A stretch of 37,086 nt of DNA, taken from the IMG/VR virus record IMGVR_UViG_3300035074_000022, positions 1 through 37,086 of that record; one strand, 5' to 3'. The position numbers and the translations under genes are program-made. Of the stretch, positions 1-6,662 are shown in pieces. Each line of letters opens with the position of its first letter. Position 1 is the stretch's first letter. The notes under the pieces were generated by a model. The model was given only the letters and a program-made list of their open reading frames with translations. It was not told the origin of the DNA and searched no databases. Source of the stretch: a virus.

Positions 1-89
1 TCGGCCGCTGCTACGAAGGTCGCGAAGCAGCGCTTCGTGCCTTCGGCTTCCACCACCACAGCTTCGTTCTCTACGTACACTTTCGTCAT
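1..89 (-). CDS. Partial small protein, N-terminal 29 residues only
   Basis: A leftward gene starts at the ATG whose complement is at 87-89 and runs off the left edge. The start follows an AAAGGAG Shine-Dalgarno at normal spacing. The visible N-terminus reads MTKVYVENEAVVVEAEGTKR and then CFATFVAAA, a beta-rich small soluble protein with no recognisable motif. A sigma70-like promoter lies at 132-160 and a terminator of the upstream gene at 234-261, so this gene probably has its own transcription start. The rest of the protein is outside the window and no function can be assigned. Confidence 0.65.
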   Translation of the reverse strand, partial: MTKVYVENEAVVVEAEGTKRCFATFVAAA

Positions 90-131
90 TGTTCGCTCCT
101 TTGTTCGCCGTCGCTCTCCGACGGCACGCGC

Positions 132-160
132 AGTTTAGCACGCCGCGCGGCGCTTGAAAA
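132..160 (-). promoter_or_regulatory. Sigma70-like promoter for the gene at the left edge
   Basis: Read leftward, -10 TAAACT (137-132) is preceded by 17 bp and a weak -35 TTTTCA (160-155). The sequence just before the -10, GGCGTGC, matches the other leftward promoters of this phage. The -35 is poor, so the shared -10 context carries most of the support. Confidence 0.5.
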
Positions 161-233
161 GGTGGGGCACCCGGGTGGGTTTACGTGACGCGCTGCCGCA
201 GGGCAGAAGCGCTTCGTTGGAGCGCGAATACAG

Positions 234-261
234 AAAAGCCCCCGGTCTTGCGACCGGGGGC
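234..261 (-). terminator. Rho-independent terminator after the 278-772 gene
   Basis: A perfect 10-bp stem (GCCCCCGGTC at 238-247 with its complement at 252-261) encloses a 4-base loop. On the minus strand it is followed by TTTTCTG. It begins 17 bp past the stop codon of the 278-772 gene, as expected for an intrinsic terminator of that gene. Confidence 0.85.
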
Positions 262-277
262 TTCGCCGTCTGCTTCG

Positions 278-772
278 TTACCTGGCGAACTTCGCCACCC
301 ACTCGGCGGGGGCTTCGAGCGTCTCGCCGTCCGCTGTCTGGAGAGTTCCGCTCTCTGCGACTACGCGCTGGAGGGCGAGGCGTCCCGTCATCCGCAGGCG
401 TCCTTCCCAGCCCTTGCTCCGGTTCGTCCACTTGCTGTGGTCCACGCCGTTCGCGTCGAAGAGGGCGAGGAGCTTGGAGACGTCCAGCCGGTCCTTCTCG
501 TCGAGGACCTCGCCGGCCATTGTCTGGGCCAACCAGTCCCAGGAGGAGCGCTGCGCGGCCTTGCCGAGTCCTTGGGCTGCGGCTCGCGCCGCGTAGCGCC
601 TCTTGTACTTCGTGCCCACGACCGAGTTCCGCTTGGCGTTGTCGGCTGCCACGTCCGGGTGGACCAAGGGGCCGAAGGCGTCGTCGGGGTCGGCGTGGAC
701 GGCGGGGCCAAAGGCTTCGTCGAGCGTGGGGGCTTCGAGCACCGGGGCCTCTGCGTGTGTCTTGCGTGCCAT
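278..772 (-). CDS. Small phage protein, GRxRMT family paralogue A
   Basis: A 164-residue protein. I chose the start at 772 because GGAG precedes it and a promoter lies at 834-862; in-frame codons further upstream would fall in or past the promoter. Residues about 18-42 hold a degenerate tandem repeat (DEAFGPAVHADP, DDAFGPLVHPDV). The C-terminal half contains YKRRY, then LFDANGVDHSKW, then KGWEGRLRMTGR and a GTL segment. The same order of motifs occurs in the genes at 32917-33330 and 36605 to the right edge, so these are paralogues. Function is unknown; basic residues in the core would suit nucleic acid or protein binding, which is inference. The gene is notably G+C-richer than most of the window. 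Confidence 0.8.
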   Translation of the reverse strand: MARKTHAEAPVLEAPTLDEAFGPAVHADPDDAFGPLVHPDVAADNAKRNSVVGTKYKRRYAARAAAQGLGKAAQRSSWDWLAQTMAGEVLDEKDRLDVSKLLALFDANGVDHSKWTNRSKGWEGRLRMTGRLALQRVVAESGTLQTADGETLEAPAEWVAKFAR

Positions 773-833
773 TGTCGTCTCTCCGTTCGGGGAGGGCGGC
801 CGCCTCGCGGCCTCGGCCCCTCCCACAGCTCGC

Positions 834-862
834 AGTCTACCACGCCGCGAGCGCGCGCGCAA
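834..862 (-). promoter_or_regulatory. Sigma70-like promoter for the 278-772 gene
   Basis: Leftward -35 TTGCGC (862-857), a 17-bp spacer and -10 TAGACT (839-834). CGGCGTGG stands directly before the -10, the same context as the promoter at 26427-26455. The start codon at 772 lies about 55 bp downstream of the expected transcription start. Confidence 0.65.
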
Positions 863-896
863 TGCGGCGCGCTGTCGCAGCCACGGTCCTACACTC

Positions 897-959
897 GGAC
901 TTCTGTCCTACAACTTAGGACTTCTGTCCTAGGTCCTTCTTCCTAGGACTTCGTTCCTA
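897..959. repeat. Four 14-bp near-palindromic repeats
   Basis: Units at 897-910, 918-931, 932-945 and 946-959. The first two are identical (GGACTTCTGTCCTA), separated by 7 bp; the third (GGTCCTTCTTCCTA) and fourth (GGACTTCGTTCCTA) follow directly. Most units can fold on themselves (GGAC-TTCT-GTCC). They sit between divergent promoters, as operator or origin iterons often do. Which protein binds them is unknown. Confidence 0.75.
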
Positions 960-977
960 GCTTCGCGAACCCCCCGA

Positions 978-1006
978 CCTCCGGCTCGATGAAATCGAGC
1001 CGGAGG
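978..1006. repeat. Perfect 13-bp inverted repeat, GAA loop
   Basis: CCTCCGGCTCGAT (978-990) pairs exactly with 994-1006 around a three-base loop. No gene ends here on either strand and no T-run follows on either side, so it is unlikely to be an ordinary terminator. A structured regulatory or replication element is more plausible. Confidence 0.7.
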
Positions 1007-1104
1007 CGGGACCCGTTTCGGCGCGCAACGCACTTCAGCCCGCGTACGGTATATATCGAACCCTCGAACATCACTTCCAGCACCCCCTGAACATACCTAT
1101 AACC

Positions 1105-1133
1105 TTGACACTAGTGCCCGCGCGTGCTACACT
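1105..1133 (+). promoter_or_regulatory. Strong sigma70-like promoter of the rightward block
   Basis: Consensus -35 TTGACA (1105-1110), 17-bp spacer, -10 TACACT (1128-1133). GCGTGC precedes the -10, as in the leftward promoters. The expected start near 1140 gives a leader of about 25 nt to the ATG at 1166. Confidence 0.85.
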
Positions 1134-1165
1134 TCCGCATCCATCTATTTGGGAGGATATTCGCT

Positions 1166-1417
1166 ATGGGCGCATTCGATTCGCTTTTAGACACCTCAGA
1201 CCTCTCCCCAGGTGATATTGGCTATCTCTTGATAGACACAGATGGTGCCCCACTTTCGATTCAGAAGGCTGTTCCCGATTTGGGCGTTTTGGCTGCTCGC
1301 GTCTATTATAACCCGCTCCTTACGCCCCCGGACACCAAACTGGTCACATTGGCTGGCGCGGAGGTCACTTCGCCCATACAACCAACCCCTGATTTTCGCT
1401 TCGTTATGCACGTGTAA
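1166..1417 (+). CDS. Small protein, first of a tandem paralogous pair
   Basis: An 83-residue protein beginning MGAFDSLLDTSD. The ATG at 1166 follows GGGAGG at good spacing and lies just after the 1105-1133 promoter; the in-frame start at 1124 would fall inside that promoter. Its body (GYLLIDTDGAPLSIQKAVPD ... TPDFRF) aligns with the next gene (VWIVLDDTGTPISVQREAPD ... RPEVRF), so the two arose by duplication. No known domain or membrane segment is seen. Position just before the terminase genes suggests an early or packaging-linked role, but this is a guess. Confidence 0.75.
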   Translation: MGAFDSLLDTSDLSPGDIGYLLIDTDGAPLSIQKAVPDLGVLAARVYYNPLLTPPDTKLVTLAGAEVTSPIQPTPDFRFVMHV

Positions 1418-1428
1418 TAACACAAGGA

Positions 1429-1464
1429 GGCACAATGGCTACGCAAGGCACAATGGCTACGCAA
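1429..1464 (+). repeat. 18-bp tandem duplication spanning a start codon
   Basis: GGCACAATGGCTACGCAA occurs twice in a row (1429-1446 and 1447-1464). Each copy carries an in-frame ATG. Only the first copy has the AAGGAGG Shine-Dalgarno in front, so the first ATG (1435) is the likely start and the second is an internal Met. Confidence 0.9.
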
Positions 1465-1899
1465 GCAAAGACAATCCCCGCCCCAACAAATCCCAAAGAG
1501 GCGGCAACGAAGGAGAAGTACGAAATCGCGCGCGAGAAGTTGATGGAAGATATTAAGAAGAAGCGCCGCGCTTCCATCTCCCAGTTCCATTTGGGTCCGT
1601 TCGACGGGCTCACCGACGCAATCCCGGATATCGAGTCCGGGGAAGACGTATGGATCGTTTTGGATGACACCGGCACGCCGATTTCGGTGCAGCGCGAAGC
1701 ACCTGATCCCGGTGTCTCATGTTGCCGTGGGCACATAAACGATCTCTATGACAACACAATCCACCACCTCGTGACCAACACGGGTGCGGAGCTTTGGCCT
1801 CCGGTCGCGTCACGGCCAGAAGTGCGATTCGCTACGCCGGTTCCACCACCCCCGGAGCCACTGTCGCGGGGCGGCGAGACACAACGGAAGGAAAGATAA
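1435..1899 (+). CDS. Small protein, second of a tandem paralogous pair
   Basis: A 154-residue protein. AAGGAGG stands before the ATG at 1435; an 18-bp duplication repeats the start region so the product begins MATQGTMATQ. Residues about 20-45 are a charged helix (KEKYEIAREKLMEDIKKKRR). The part from roughly residue 65 to 130 matches the preceding 83-residue protein (DDTGTPISVQREAPDPGV against DTDGAPLSIQKAVPDLGV). The C-terminus is Pro-rich then basic. Function is unknown. It is probably co-transcribed with the upstream paralogue (17-bp gap) and the putative small terminase downstream. Confidence 0.75.
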   Translation: MATQGTMATQAKTIPAPTNPKEAATKEKYEIAREKLMEDIKKKRRASISQFHLGPFDGLTDAIPDIESGEDVWIVLDDTGTPISVQREAPDPGVSCCRGHINDLYDNTIHHLVTNTGAELWPPVASRPEVRFATPVPPPPEPLSRGGETQRKER

Positions 1900-1944
1900 C
1901 TGGACGACGACCACGTACCTTCTGACCTGGCGGCCTTACCGACC

Positions 1945-2412
1945 ATGCCATATTCGGAAAGGCCGCTCGAACTTCCACTGGACGTGGAAGAATGTAGAAC
2001 TGCTATTTGGATGGCCTCCGGCAATATTACGGAGGCGGCGAAGCTATTAAAAATAACATCAATTCGGTTAAGAGCGTTCGTTAGGAAATCGCCCTACTTG
2101 TCGGCAGAAGTACAAGAAGCCGCCGACAGGATGGTTGATATAGCGGAATCAAACGTCCTGAACGCGCTGACGGACGAATTAGATCCTTCTCGGCGCGACA
2201 CCATGAGCAGATTCGTGCTGTCGAATATAGGGAAGCATAGAGGATGGGGAGCGGGCAATTCGGCGGGAATTAATGTGAAGAATTCGGCCGGCGGAACCAT
2301 TATCGTGCAATGGGCTGACGGTACTTCTATAGGGCCAGAAACAAAGTACCAAGAAACAAGAGAAACGGAAGGCGAGGTAATAGAAAATGAGCCAGCAACA
2401 GACGCAGCATGA
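1945..2412 (+). CDS. terS: Putative terminase small subunit
   Basis: A 155-residue protein from the ATG at 1945. Residues about 15-50 (EECRTAIWMASGNITEAAKL then KITSIRLRAFVRKSPYL) look like a helix-turn-helix in which a phage-DNA recognition domain would lie. The middle is helical (AEVQEAADRMVDIAESNV) and suits oligomerisation. Genes for terminase large subunit and portal follow, which is the normal order. The ATG has no good Shine-Dalgarno, whereas an in-frame CTG at 1900, right after the previous stop, follows AAGGAAAGATAA; starting there would add DDDHVPSDLAALPT. The small terminase call rests on the HTH, size and position, not on a specific motif. Confidence 0.65.
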   Translation: MPYSERPLELPLDVEECRTAIWMASGNITEAAKLLKITSIRLRAFVRKSPYLSAEVQEAADRMVDIAESNVLNALTDELDPSRRDTMSRFVLSNIGKHRGWGAGNSAGINVKNSAGGTIIVQWADGTSIGPETKYQETRETEGEVIENEPATDAA

Positions 2413-2620
2413 AGGACATTCTTTGGGTGCGCATCGCGTGCGCGAGAGCTTTAACCCGAGCCAAGATTCGCTGGTCGATAAGGTGAAGCGATATTCCGCT
2501 GACCTGATCGATCTCTGCGAGGAACACAAACATCTTGATCCAAGGCTGGCCGCATTGGCTCAGACGGCGTACGAGGAAGCCGCGATGTGGGCGGTGAAAT
2601 TGGTGACCACGCAGAAGTAA
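2387..2620 (+). CDS. Acb2/Tad1-like small protein (anti-CBASS candidate)
   Basis: A 77-residue protein overlapping the end of the preceding gene by 26 bp, with GAGG about ten bases before its ATG. The pattern HRVRESFNPSQDSLVDKVKR, then DLIDLCEE, then DPRLAALAQT and AAMWAVKLVT, is what I recall of the short helical hairpin proteins of the Acb2/Tad1 family. Those proteins bind cyclic oligonucleotides and block CBASS (and in some cases Thoeris) defence signalling. The two predicted helices (about 28-45 and 52-74) fit a hairpin. The family assignment is from memory of the pattern. If wrong, it is simply a conserved small phage protein. Confidence 0.55.
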   Translation: MSQQQTQHEGHSLGAHRVRESFNPSQDSLVDKVKRYSADLIDLCEEHKHLDPRLAALAQTAYEEAAMWAVKLVTTQK

Positions 2621-2660
2621 ATACCAAGAAGTAGGCATCAAGAAGTAATAGGAGGAAGCT

Positions 2661-2837
2661 ATGACGCTAGGGTTTATATTCTGGTTCATCATGCTTCTAT
2701 GGCTATTATTCGCTATAGCTTGGAATCAGGGCTGGGGCAACATCGGCACTTACGGGCCGCTTGGGAACAGCCTGCTTCTATTCATACTGTTCTTGCTGCT
2801 CGGCTGGAAGGTGTATGGATTCCCCATACACGGATGA
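2661..2837 (+). CDS. Two-helix small membrane protein (holin-like)
   Basis: A 58-residue protein, beginning MTLGFIFWFIMLLWLLFAIA and ending KVYGFPIHG. The start has an excellent GGAGGA Shine-Dalgarno. Two hydrophobic segments (about 3-21 and 36-50) are separated by a polar Gly-rich turn (WNQGWGNIGTYGPLGNS). Size and topology are compatible with a class II holin, but the endolysin gene is 6 kb away and holins have no reliable motif. It could equally be another inner-membrane phage protein. It lies 9 bp before the terminase gene and is probably co-translated with it. Confidence 0.75.
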   Translation: MTLGFIFWFIMLLWLLFAIAWNQGWGNIGTYGPLGNSLLLFILFLLLGWKVYGFPIHG

Positions 2838-2846
2838 CGGTGTAGA

Positions 2847-4193
2847 ATGGCGCAAGCGGCACTTAAAGAAGAGGAACCCCCACGGATAATCATTCCGTAT
2901 GTGCCGCGCGAGCACTTCAAGGCCCTACATAATTCGGTGGCGCGATGGATATTCACCGTGGCCCACCGACGAGCAGGTAAGACAGTCGCGCTGTGTAATC
3001 AAATCATTCGGAGGGGCCTGGAAAATAACCGGACTTTCCCCCCACCCCGTTATGCATATATTGGCCCTAGCTTCGCGCAGACCAAGGACCTGGTTTGGGG
3101 ATACTTTAAACATTACACCAGCGTGTTGCCGCGCGTAAAAGTATCGGAAGGCGACCTGCAGATTGTTCTACCAAATGGAGCGATGATAAACCTATACGGA
3201 GGAAGTGCCGCTTATGAGAGAATGCGTGGACTCTACTTCGATGGAGTTGTTGCTGACGAGTATCCTCTGCTTAACCCTAGTATGCTTGGCAGCGTCATTC
3301 GTCCTTGCTTGGCAGATTACCAAGGATGGGCGGTCATTTCGGGTACTTCGAACGGAGACGACCATTTTCACGAGCTTAAAAAACGCGCTGAGAAGGAGAT
3401 AGCCGAAGGCGGAGGTAAATGGGATGTATTCAGCATACCCATCGATCAGACGGAAGGAGCGCTCGCCCCTGACGAAGTAGCTGAAATGCGGAAGGACATG
3501 ACGAGCGATGAGTTTGCTCGTGAAATGATGTGTTCTTTCGACGCGCCGATCGAAGGCTCTTATTACGGCGAAGTTATGAACGATATTCAGATGGCGGGAC
3601 AAATTACGGGAGTCCCTTATGACCCCAATTCGCTGGTTTATACTTCGTGGGATTTGGGCATTGACGATGAAACTGTCATTTGGTTTATGCAGCGTTGTGG
3701 TAGGGAACTACATGTCATCGACTATTACGCCAATACCGGAAAGGGCCTGGACCACTACGTTGCTCAGATAAAGTCTAAGCCTTACGCCTATGGATGCCAC
3801 GTTCTACCCCACGACGTCAAAGCACGGGAATTAGGTACCGGAGTATCGCGGAAAGACGTTCTAGATGCGATGCTGCCCAACATATTCATCTGTCCCGACC
3901 ACAGGCCGGAAGACGGGATTAGCGCGACACGCGCTGCTTTAAGAATGATGTGGTTCGACAAGGTGCGCTGCGAAGCAGGAATAGCGGCGCTGCGGGGTTA
4001 TCACAAATCGAAAATTGGGAAGCCCCTCCATAATTGGGCTTCGCATCCTGCGGATGCTATGCGAATGGGCTGCGTGGCGATGAATATGATAAGACCGATG
4101 ATAGGCGGCAACAATGTCATCGGGATAGGCGAGGGTGCGTTGAAAAGGAATTTGAAGCGCCTAAATAATGGGGCGCTGAGGAGAAGAAGATGA
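2847..4193 (+). CDS. terL: Terminase large subunit
   Basis: A 448-residue packaging motor that cuts concatemeric DNA and pumps it into the prohead. N-terminal ATPase: Walker A HRRAGKT (residues 40-46), Walker B with catalytic acid GVVADE (133-138). C-terminal RNase H-like nuclease: first Asp in SWDLG (269), a second acid in VIDYY (292), and a late Asp in HPADAMRMG. The length is typical for short large terminases. The stop overlaps the portal start (ATGA at 4190-4193), indicating translational coupling. In a phage predicted to carry Z-DNA this motor would work on modified DNA; nothing in the motifs is obviously altered. Confidence 0.95.
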   Translation: MAQAALKEEEPPRIIIPYVPREHFKALHNSVARWIFTVAHRRAGKTVALCNQIIRRGLENNRTFPPPRYAYIGPSFAQTKDLVWGYFKHYTSVLPRVKVSEGDLQIVLPNGAMINLYGGSAAYERMRGLYFDGVVADEYPLLNPSMLGSVIRPCLADYQGWAVISGTSNGDDHFHELKKRAEKEIAEGGGKWDVFSIPIDQTEGALAPDEVAEMRKDMTSDEFAREMMCSFDAPIEGSYYGEVMNDIQMAGQITGVPYDPNSLVYTSWDLGIDDETVIWFMQRCGRELHVIDYYANTGKGLDHYVAQIKSKPYAYGCHVLPHDVKARELGTGVSRKDVLDAMLPNIFICPDHRPEDGISATRAALRMMWFDKVRCEAGIAALRGYHKSKIGKPLHNWASHPADAMRMGCVAMNMIRPMIGGNNVIGIGEGALKRNLKRLNNGALRRRR

Positions 4194-6463
4194 ACTACGC
4201 AAAACCCGGCTTGCCGCAGGATGCTTCCGAGATAGGTTTAGCCTCTCTTGAGAGAGTGTTCAGTAATGGCTCCGTGGGTGGTTACGCCGATGCGGAAACC
4301 GAGGCAGAGGACTCCGATAATTCTGATTACGCCGCAACCGTCCGGGAAATGATCGACGATGCGAAGAGTTTTGAGGATAGCATTCTAGCGCCGGATCGCG
4401 ATGAGAATTTACATTATTTCTACGGCGAATACCCCCCTCCGGAAGGCGAAGGAAAGTCAACGGCGGTATCCACGGATTTCCGGGATACCGTTATGTCCAT
4501 TCTGCCGTCCCTGATACGTATTTTCACATCCTCCGAAAATACCGTGAATTGTAAGCCGAACCATAAGGGACAGGAAGAAATGTCCCGACAGTGCACGGAC
4601 TATCTGAACTATGTATTTTGGGAGGATAATCCAGGTTTTCTGATCATCCACGATATCATCAAGGATGCCTTGCGGTGCAAGACGGGCGTCGTTAGGTGGG
4701 AAACGGATAACGACGAGGAAGTAACGGAGCAGGAATTCTCCAATGTAACTCAGGAGCAAATCCAGCTGCTCGTGAGTGAGAATCCGAGCATCGAAGTGAC
4801 CGATATGGAACCCGATCCGATGATGCCGGGGGTTCTGAAATCTCTCCGGGTGCGCTTCACTAAGTCGAAGCCCATTCTAAGAATTTTCTCGGTGCCTTTG
4901 GATGAGTTCCGGGTGTCCCGGAAAGCCAAAGACGTCGACAATGCCCCTCTGATTGGTCACGATCAGATTGTAAACATATCCGATCTAGTAAAGATGGGCT
5001 ACGATCTGGAGGAATTGAAGGAACATCTTGGCGCGACACCCGACAATGCCGCCGTGGATCGTGTGTTCAGGAATAGAGGGCTGGACGAAGGCGATGTTAC
5101 CGATAAATGGGATATTCGGTACGGGTGTTATTTTATTCGTATCGACAAGGACGGTGATGGAATTGCTGAGCTACGGAAGATCAGTACCATCGGAGATAAT
5201 CACCATGTCATCAGCGACGAAGTGGTCGAATACGCAAATTTCGCTGTGTGGTGTCCTGATCCTGAGCCTCATACTCTTGTCGGCGATACTCCTGCTGATC
5301 TAGTGAAGGATATCCAGGAAATTAAAACCAACATGCTTCGCGGCTCGCTGGATTCTCTTGCGCAGTCCATTTGGCCTCGTACGGTTTTCAACCAGACCAT
5401 AACGAACACCGACGACGTTCTTAATGACGAGGTTGGTGCTCCTATTCGCACTACCGGTTCTCCGTCCGATGCGGTTATGTCCATAACCCACCAGTTCGTT
5501 GGTCAGCCCGTCTTCGGCATGTTCCAGATAATGGAGCAACTCCGACAGTCTAGGACGGGTATTTCGGATGCCTCGAAGGGTGTCGATCCCCGCGCGCTGC
5601 AATCTACGACGCTTACCGGCGTCGATGCGATTGTTCAAGGAGCGCAAGAGCGCATCGAACTGTGTGCCCGCATCCTCGCTGAAACTGGTATGAAGCAGCT
5701 GTATAAGGGGATGCTGCGGGAGATAGTCAAGTACCCCAATCAGGAGCGCACGATACAGCTTCGAGGGAAATGGGTGAATGTCAACCCATCCACATTCGAT
5801 CCTACGATGCGCGTAAGCGTCAATCCGACCCTCGGGAAGGGTTCGGACATGACTCGGCTAATGATTCTACAGGAAGTGAAGGCAACCCAAACCGCCGTTA
5901 TGACCCAATTCGGCGTGGAGAATCCTCTTTGCGGTGTCCAGGAGTTCCGAAATACCCTTGTGGACATATTGGCCATCGCGAACGTAAAGAACATCAGCCG
6001 CTATTATCGCGAGATTGATGAGGAAACTATCAAGAAGATCGCTGCGACACCGAAGGAGCCGGATGCGGCTACTCTGTTGGCTCAGTCCGCGATGGAGAAG
6101 AATCGCGTGCAGATGGCGACCGAGATATCCAAGTCGAACTTCGAGGATCGCAAGCTGCGCGTCGATGACGATTTCCGCCGCGACGAGATGATTGTCAAGG
6201 GAATCCTCGATGCGGCTAAGATCGAAGCGCAATTCATGGTTGATGTTAATGAGGCGGAATTTGAGAGTGAAAATACACCAATTCCTATGGCGGAACCACA
6301 GCCGCTTCCAGTACCAGAATACGCGCAACAGTTGATGGGTATAGCGAATGGACCTAGAACGGCAATTGATACACAGCCTGAATCTCAATTCGTTGGACCA
6401 CAAGCGCCTATCCGATCTGGAAGTGGAGGAGCGGGCGGCGGAAGCCAGGGTAATCCTCAATAA
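4190..6463 (+). CDS. Portal protein, P22-like family
   Basis: A 757-residue portal that forms the dodecameric vertex through which DNA enters and leaves. It directly follows the large terminase (4-bp overlap). The long body with AVSTDFRDTVMSILPSLIRI near residues 91-110, the middle PRTVFNQ region and the helical C-terminal part rich in acidic and basic residues fit the P22-type portals found in podoviruses. The last 50 residues are Pro- and Gly-rich. The final 116 bp overlap the next gene in another frame. Confidence 0.9.
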   Translation: MNYAKPGLPQDASEIGLASLERVFSNGSVGGYADAETEAEDSDNSDYAATVREMIDDAKSFEDSILAPDRDENLHYFYGEYPPPEGEGKSTAVSTDFRDTVMSILPSLIRIFTSSENTVNCKPNHKGQEEMSRQCTDYLNYVFWEDNPGFLIIHDIIKDALRCKTGVVRWETDNDEEVTEQEFSNVTQEQIQLLVSENPSIEVTDMEPDPMMPGVLKSLRVRFTKSKPILRIFSVPLDEFRVSRKAKDVDNAPLIGHDQIVNISDLVKMGYDLEELKEHLGATPDNAAVDRVFRNRGLDEGDVTDKWDIRYGCYFIRIDKDGDGIAELRKISTIGDNHHVISDEVVEYANFAVWCPDPEPHTLVGDTPADLVKDIQEIKTNMLRGSLDSLAQSIWPRTVFNQTITNTDDVLNDEVGAPIRTTGSPSDAVMSITHQFVGQPVFGMFQIMEQLRQSRTGISDASKGVDPRALQSTTLTGVDAIVQGAQERIELCARILAETGMKQLYKGMLREIVKYPNQERTIQLRGKWVNVNPSTFDPTMRVSVNPTLGKGSDMTRLMILQEVKATQTAVMTQFGVENPLCGVQEFRNTLVDILAIANVKNISRYYREIDEETIKKIAATPKEPDAATLLAQSAMEKNRVQMATEISKSNFEDRKLRVDDDFRRDEMIVKGILDAAKIEAQFMVDVNEAEFESENTPIPMAEPQPLPVPEYAQQLMGIANGPRTAIDTQPESQFVGPQAPIRSGSGGAGGGSQGNPQ

Positions 6464-6662
6464 TCCTGTATTTAAAAATGCTTTAGAGGATGTATATTCT
6501 AGGGCGCTGGGAACACTATTAAACGCGGATGTAGGTAGCTTGACAGCCGGTACGGCCCATGCTAGTATAAAGGCCGTTCGTGACGTACAGAAGCAATTAG
6601 AACAGTACGTTGCAGATAAATTAATGCGCGACAAATTTAGTAAGGGGAATTCTAGTGGCTGA
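6348..6662 (+). CDS. Small conserved phage protein after the portal
   Basis: A 104-residue, mostly helical protein. The ATG at 6348 lies inside the portal gene (116-bp overlap) behind a GATGGG sequence; a later start cannot be excluded. The body (AEARVILNNPVFKNALEDVY, then GSLTAGTAHASIKAVRDVQK) resembles short proteins found between portal and scaffold genes of other podovirus-like phages, whose role is unknown. The promoter at 6540-6568 lies within this coding region. Its stop overlaps the GTG start of the scaffold gene by 8 bp. Confidence 0.75.
   Translation: MDLERQLIHSLNLNSLDHKRLSDLEVEERAAEARVILNNPVFKNALEDVYSRALGTLLNADVGSLTAGTAHASIKAVRDVQKQLEQYVADKLMRDKFSKGNSSG
6540..6568 (+). promoter_or_regulatory. 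Internal promoter before scaffold and capsid genes
   Basis: TTGACA (6540-6545), 17-bp spacer, TAGTAT (6563-6568). The spacer starts GCCG and ends GC, closely like the leftward promoter at 36031-36059. It lies inside the 6348-6662 gene, about 85 bp before the scaffold start, so it could boost capsid gene transcription. Its presence within a coding region lowers certainty. Confidence 0.6.

Larger units (their letters stand above)
773..1165. other. Divergent intergenic control region
   Basis: About 390 bp without a convincing gene separate the leftward 278-772 gene from the rightward 1166-1417 gene. It holds a leftward promoter (834-862), a cluster of 14-bp repeats (897-959), a perfect 13-bp hairpin (978-1006), a CGCGTACGGTATATAT stretch near 1042 and a rightward promoter (1105-1133). 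The arrangement suits a main switch region and possibly an origin, but neither role is shown by the sequence alone. Confidence 0.6.

Noticed and set aside
154-946. Two long plus-strand frames of about 250 codons
   Set aside because: They lie opposite the 278-772 gene and its control region, are Arg- and Pro-rich as expected for antisense of G+C-rich DNA, and lack ribosome sites.
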